DNA of 9,782 nt, from the NCBI GenBank assembly GCA_043813895.1, contig JBDRKQ010000207.1, forward strand, positions 1 through 9,782, given 5' to 3'. A program made the translations under genes and the position numbers. This DNA comes from CAZTAR01 sp043813895 (GTDB lineage: Bacteria; Planctomycetota; Phycisphaerae; UBA1845; UTPLA1). The notes under the pieces were generated by a model. The model was not told the origin of the DNA and did no database searches. It saw nothing but the letters and a program-made list of their open reading frames with translations. This document shows positions 7,317-9,782 of the stretch, in pieces (position 1 is the stretch's first letter; each line of letters opens with the position of its first letter).

Positions 7317-7452
7317 TGGGGTGGCATGGGTAACGAGTGGGGCACCTCGCAGGGTGGCCCACTCGTTACCCGTGGAAACACTCTGAGGTCTTCCCCACGG
7401 GTAAGCTCCGCCGCCTGACGCGGCTCCGCTAACCCATGCCACCCCCGCTAAA
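7311..7452. mobile_element. MITE-like or REP-like element with 21-bp imperfect terminal inverted repeats
   Basis: The left end (7311-7331) and the complement of the right end (7432-7452) match at 19 of 21 bases, including a perfect 14-base core GGGGTGGCATGGGT. Nested inside are GGGTAACGAGTGGG (7328-7341) with its complement (7358-7371), whose loop can pair further through CACC/GGTG, and a 10-base pair TTACCCGTGG (7366-7375) with CCACGGGTAA (7395-7404). GCTCCGC occurs twice (7405-7411, 7423-7429). No transposase gene and no clear target-site duplication are present. It lies in the umuD 5' leader, where the transcript would fold strongly. Mobility is inferred from structure only. Confidence 0.65.
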
Positions 7453-7531
7453 CACGTACAAGCCGCCAGTGGCATACGCGCGTTTCCACCGGCGGGACAC
7501 TGATGCTTCCCATGACACTTGCCGCCCGCAC

Positions 7532-7544
7532 TTGTCATCGACAA
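7532..7544. promoter_or_regulatory. Candidate operator palindrome TTGTC-ATC-GACAA
   Basis: A perfect inverted repeat with 5-base arms and a 3-base centre. It overlaps the predicted -35 box of the DUF72 gene and lies just downstream of the predicted umuD start of transcription, a position where a repressor could block both. It does not match the classic E. coli or Gram-positive LexA boxes, so SOS control is only a guess. Confidence 0.35.
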
Positions 7545-7566
7545 ACCGCTCGGGCCCGATTACAAT
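7538..7566 (+). promoter_or_regulatory. Sigma70-type promoter for the DUF72 gene
   Basis: TCGACA (7538-7543) and TACAAT (7561-7566) each match the consensus at five of six bases with the ideal 17-base spacing. Transcription would begin near 7573, about 60 bases before the ATG at 7636. Confidence 0.5.
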
Positions 7567-7592
7567 ATACCCTAACAAAAACCGAATTTCAA
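7564..7592 (-). promoter_or_regulatory. Sigma70-type promoter for the umuD-dinB operon
   Basis: On the minus strand TTGAAA (7592-7587) and TATATT (7569-7564) each match at five of six bases with a 17-base spacer. The -10 box overlaps that of the divergent DUF72 promoter. Transcription would begin near 7557, giving a leader of about 280 bases that includes the inverted-repeat element. Confidence 0.45.
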
Positions 7593-7635
7593 GCCCGAAC
7601 GCGAACTTCTAAAATCAATTCCGGAGCCAGCCGCC

Positions 7636-8682
7636 ATGCCGGACAAACAACTCGCCTTTGACTGGAGCTCAGAAGACCCCAAACCCCCGTCCACGACGCC
7701 GGGACCGCAAATCGCCCCCCTGGCCGACCGGCTGCGAAGGCTCGCCGACCGCGGCATCTACCTGGGCACGTCGAGTTGGAAGTACCCCGGCTGGGTGGGC
7801 CGGGTGTACGACGCCGGTCGATATCAGGTCCGCGGCAAGTTCGCCCAGCGGAAGTTCGAGCAGCAGTGCCTCGCCGAGTACGCGACCATCTTCCCGACCG
7901 TCGGCGGCGACTTCTCTTTTTACCAGTTCCCGTCGCCCAAGACGTGGGAGAACCTCTTCGCCCAGGTCCCTGCCGGATTCCGTTTCAGCCTGAAGATCCC
8001 GGAAGACGTGACCGTCGACCGGTTCCCCGACCTGCCCCGTTACGGCCGGCGAGCCGGAACGGACAATCCGCACTTCATGGACGCCGCCCTGGTCCGCGAC
8101 AAGCTGCTCGAACCACTGGCCCCGTACCGTGACAAGCTGGGCGTGCTCATCTTCGAGTTCGGTGCGATCCACCGCCCCCCGATGAACGAAACGGCGAAGT
8201 TCGCCTCCGCGCTGGACCGGATGCTCTCGCGCCTGCCGTCGGATGCTTTCAAGTTCGCCGTCGAGGTGCGGAACCCGGCGTTCGTCAAGGTGAAGAGCGA
8301 GTACCTCACCTGCCTCGAGTCGCACAACGTGGCCCACTGCCTGAACAGTTGGACGCGAATGCCGCCCCTGGCCGAGCAGATGCGCGTGCCCGGCATCATC
8401 ACCGCGGACCACGTCGCGGCCCGCCTGCTGCTACGCCCCGGCCGCGCATACCAACAGGCGGTGGACATGTTCGCCCCCTACGAGCGCGTGCAAGACCCCT
8501 ACCCCGAAGGCCGCTCCGCCCTGCGCGACCTGATCGAACGCTGCCTCGAAAACCGCCAACCCCTCTTCGCCTTCGTCAACAACCGCTTCGAAGGCAACGC
8601 CATCGAGACAATCGACGCCGGCACCACCGCCCTGCCTAACACCCCGTCCCGGCGGGACGAAGGAAAGTGGCCACGGGCGTAA
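7636..8682 (+). CDS. DUF72 (YecE-like) domain protein
   Basis: A 348-residue member of the DUF72 family, predicted TIM-barrel proteins of unknown biochemical role. Family signatures seen in order: YLGTSSWKYPGW near residues 42-53, a YATIFPTV...FYQFP segment, FRFSLKIPEDVTVDRF, LGVLIFEFG, FKFAVEVRNPAF, and FVNNRFEGNAIETI near the end. The first 40 residues are a low-complexity lead with an acidic and proline-rich stretch. CGGAG (7622-7626) nine bases before the ATG is a plausible ribosome binding site. The conserved fold appears to finish near residue 332; the last ~16 residues (PNTPSRRDEGKWPRA) come from a hairpin repeat, and the TAA stop sits in a hairpin loop. It is divergent from umuD-dinB and converges on, and overlaps, the PEP-CTERM gene. 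No function can be assigned from context. Confidence 0.9.
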   Translation: MPDKQLAFDWSSEDPKPPSTTPGPQIAPLADRLRRLADRGIYLGTSSWKYPGWVGRVYDAGRYQVRGKFAQRKFEQQCLAEYATIFPTVGGDFSFYQFPSPKTWENLFAQVPAGFRFSLKIPEDVTVDRFPDLPRYGRRAGTDNPHFMDAALVRDKLLEPLAPYRDKLGVLIFEFGAIHRPPMNETAKFASALDRMLSRLPSDAFKFAVEVRNPAFVKVKSEYLTCLESHNVAHCLNSWTRMPPLAEQMRVPGIITADHVAARLLLRPGRAYQQAVDMFAPYERVQDPYPEGRSALRDLIERCLENRQPLFAFVNNRFEGNAIETIDAGTTALPNTPSRRDEGKWPRA

Positions 8683-9394
8683 GCCCGTAAAAGGTACTAC
8701 CGCCGTCCTTCAGCCCTCGCCGCAATGCGACGAGACCGCCCAAGAGCAGCAGTGAGAGTGTCGCGGGTTCGGGAATCCCAAAGCGGAAGTTGGCAATACC
8801 GATGTGTTCGCCATCCGTTGCTGACTCCTCAAAGTGCGCGAAGACGATTGGCTCATCCGACACGACCCCCATGAAAGCGGGTGCCAGAGAGACGGGGATT
8901 GCTGAGGTTGTCCCGAGCAGAGTGTCATCAAGGCCATAGATTGACCACGATTCGCCCGAGACGTACTCGCTGTCGAGCAAGTCAAAGGCAAACGCAAACA
9001 ATCCAGTGCCCGCCAGTATTTCGATTTCCCAGTCATCGTCTTTATATGTCGGATGCATTCCGACGGCCAGACTGTTGTCCGCGCCGTAGTGGGGGTTGTT
9101 CCATTGGAAAGACGCACCGGCTTCCAGCGTCTCTATGCGGAAGCTCCAGGGCAATCCCGTTGCCGTACCGTCGAAGGTCAATGGCGAGCCAACGTCTGAG
9201 TCATCCGGCGGTGGCGAAGGAATCTCCTCTGCCAATGCCATGTTGGACGCTGTGAACTCAAACTGGTAAGCGCTATCGAGGGCCGCCAGCCAGTCGGATT
9301 CGTCGGAGTAGAAGGTAATCCCCGCGAAAGCAACGTGCGTGCCACCCAAGAAGAACGTCAGACAATAGACCGCGTAATGAAATCCCGACTTCAT
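8636..9394 (-). CDS. Secreted PEP-CTERM sorting domain protein
   Basis: A 252-residue exported protein. Residues 1-24 form a signal peptide with hydrophobic core AVYCLTFFLGG and a likely cut after AFA. The mature part is acidic, aromatic-rich and probably beta-rich, of unknown function. Near the C-terminus is IPEPATLSLLLLGGLVALRR (207-226): the PEP motif at 208-210, a hydrophobic helix and an arginine pair, the signal processed by exosortase in EPS-producing bacteria. Unusually, about 26 residues follow the arginines, whereas such signals normally end within a few; most of this tail is encoded by a hairpin repeat shared with the DUF72 3' end. AGGAGA (9406-9401) six bases before the ATG is a strong ribosome binding site. 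No exosortase gene is in the window. Confidence 0.88.
   Translation of the reverse strand: MKSGFHYAVYCLTFFLGGTHVAFAGITFYSDESDWLAALDSAYQFEFTASNMALAEEIPSPPPDDSDVGSPLTFDGTATGLPWSFRIETLEAGASFQWNNPHYGADNSLAVGMHPTYKDDDWEIEILAGTGLFAFAFDLLDSEYVSGESWSIYGLDDTLLGTTSAIPVSLAPAFMGVVSDEPIVFAHFEESATDGEHIGIANFRFGIPEPATLSLLLLGGLVALRRGLKDGGSTFYGLTPVATFLRPAGTGC
8645..8688. repeat. Double-hairpin repeat at overlapping 3' ends
   Basis: CGTCCC-GGC-GGGACG (8645-8659) is followed by ACGGGC-GTAA-GCCCGT (8673-8688). Both convergent genes read through it: it encodes the DUF72 tail and stop, and the last residues of the PEP-CTERM protein. GGACGAAGG (8655-8663) also occurs in the palindromic insertion at 2279-2287, hinting at one repeat family. 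No T-run follows on either strand, so it is not a typical intrinsic terminator, though it could still limit opposing transcription. Confidence 0.55.
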
Positions 9395-9400
9395 GATTTC

Positions 9401-9406
9401 TCTCCT
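9401..9406 (-). promoter_or_regulatory. Ribosome binding site of the PEP-CTERM gene
   Basis: AGGAGA on the minus strand, six bases from the ATG at 9394. It is one of only two strong Shine-Dalgarno sequences in the window and fixes the start codon. Confidence 0.75.
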
Positions 9407-9650
9407 GGCAAGTCCGATTCGAGTCGCCTCGCGCCGCTACGCTGCCGCGTCATGGTGCCCTATCGCGTTGTGGGTTCTTGCTATGTCCTCAAGTTTCCCT
9501 GCCTTCTCATGCGTCGCCGCGGCCCGGCGGGCGCAGAAAAACTGCCATCATGCAACAAGAAAGCGTGGAACCCGGCCGCGAATGGGCGCGTAGAGGTGGT
9601 TGGCAGCCAAATCGACCCGCACAGGAGGGTTACAGCCCGTCCGGCTCTTG

Positions 9651-9656
9651 TATAAT
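9651..9656 (+). promoter_or_regulatory. -10 box of the sigma factor gene promoter
   Basis: A perfect TATAAT. The -35 region is poor: TTACAG (9630-9635) lies 15 bases away, shorter than ideal. Transcription would start near 9662, about 30 bases before the ATG. Confidence 0.55.
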
Positions 9657-9675
9657 GAACACAGCCTATCTAGTC

Positions 9676-9682
9676 GGGAGGG
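9676..9682 (+). promoter_or_regulatory. Ribosome binding site of the sigma factor gene
   Basis: GGGAGGG lies eight bases before the ATG at 9691 and favours it over the in-frame ATG at 9697. Confidence 0.65.
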
Positions 9683-9690
9683 CAGCTTCG

Positions 9691-9782
9691 ATGACGATGC
9701 CGGCGGACAAGCCCGTCACGCAGCTCCTGGCCGCTGCTGGTCAGGGTGACACGGCGGCGCGGGAGCGGCTCTGGGGGTTGAT
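9691..9782 (+). CDS. ECF-type RNA polymerase sigma factor, N-terminal fragment
   Basis: The first 30 codons of a gene that runs off the right edge. The segment VTQLLAAAGQGDTAARERLW resembles the start of region 2 in planctomycete ECF-like sigma factors (Sigma70_ECF family), where a QGD-type turn between two short helices is usual. Such factors redirect RNA polymerase to a regulon, often with a linked kinase or anti-sigma protein. With so little sequence, DNA-binding regions and partners cannot be seen. It has its own promoter and ribosome binding site and diverges from the PEP-CTERM gene. Confidence 0.6.
   Translation, partial: MTMPADKPVTQLLAAAGQGDTAARERLWGL

Noticed and set aside
6854..7381. 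A longer UmuD-like protein starting upstream of 7276
   Set aside because: The extra 35 residues are encoded by the inverted-repeat element, and the family expects a short N-terminal arm, which ATG 7276 provides.
8673..8694. Hairpin ACGGGC-GTAA-GCCCGT as an intrinsic terminator
   Set aside because: No T-run follows on either strand, and the plus-strand flank is AAAAGG.
1..9782. CRISPR array, tRNA, rRNA or insertion sequence with transposase
   Set aside because: No regularly spaced repeats, cloverleaf arms, rRNA motifs or transposase-like reading frames were seen in the window.

Overview
The window reads as a GC-rich chromosome fragment, most likely from a Planctomycetota bacterium. This is an inference from several signs: a PEP-CTERM sorting-signal protein, the start of what looks like a planctomycete-type ECF sigma factor, a large glycosyltransferase with a WIQD motif, weak Shine-Dalgarno sequences at several genes, and palindromic repeats placed in and between genes. 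No rRNA, tRNA, CRISPR array, transposase or phage gene was found.

Layout. (1) 1-1641, minus strand: a large glycosyltransferase-like gene that runs off the left edge. (2) 1642-2008: a divergent spacer. (3) 2009-5446, plus strand: an 1145-residue fusion of a KpsC/LpsZ-like capsule glycosyltransferase, a SAM methyltransferase, a NodB-type polysaccharide deacetylase and a C-terminal Rossmann domain. Genes 1 and 3 together look like part of a surface-glycan or glycoprotein decoration locus. (4) 5447-5663: a convergent spacer. (5) 7276 to 5664, minus strand: a two-gene SOS-mutagenesis type operon, made of a UmuD-like self-cleaving protein followed by a DinB-family Y polymerase. The two overlap at CTGA, so the polymerase probably starts at CTG. 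(6) 7277-7635: a divergent regulatory region with overlapping divergent promoters, a small palindrome, and a ~142-bp element with inverted terminal repeats in the umuD leader. (7) 7636-8682, plus strand: a DUF72 protein. (8) 9394 to 8636, minus strand: a secreted PEP-CTERM protein whose 3' end overlaps the DUF72 gene across a hairpin-rich repeat. (9) 9395-9782: a promoter with a perfect TATAAT, a good ribosome binding site, and the first 30 codons of an ECF-type sigma factor.

The genes fall into three functional groups: glycan synthesis and modification, SOS translesion synthesis, and envelope or regulatory genes. No single new defence or mobile system is evident. The most unusual items are the four-module glycan enzyme, the CTGA-coupled UmuD/DinB pair, and three places where palindromic repeats appear to have shaped coding ends, coding interiors or leaders. 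All family assignments come from motifs read by eye.
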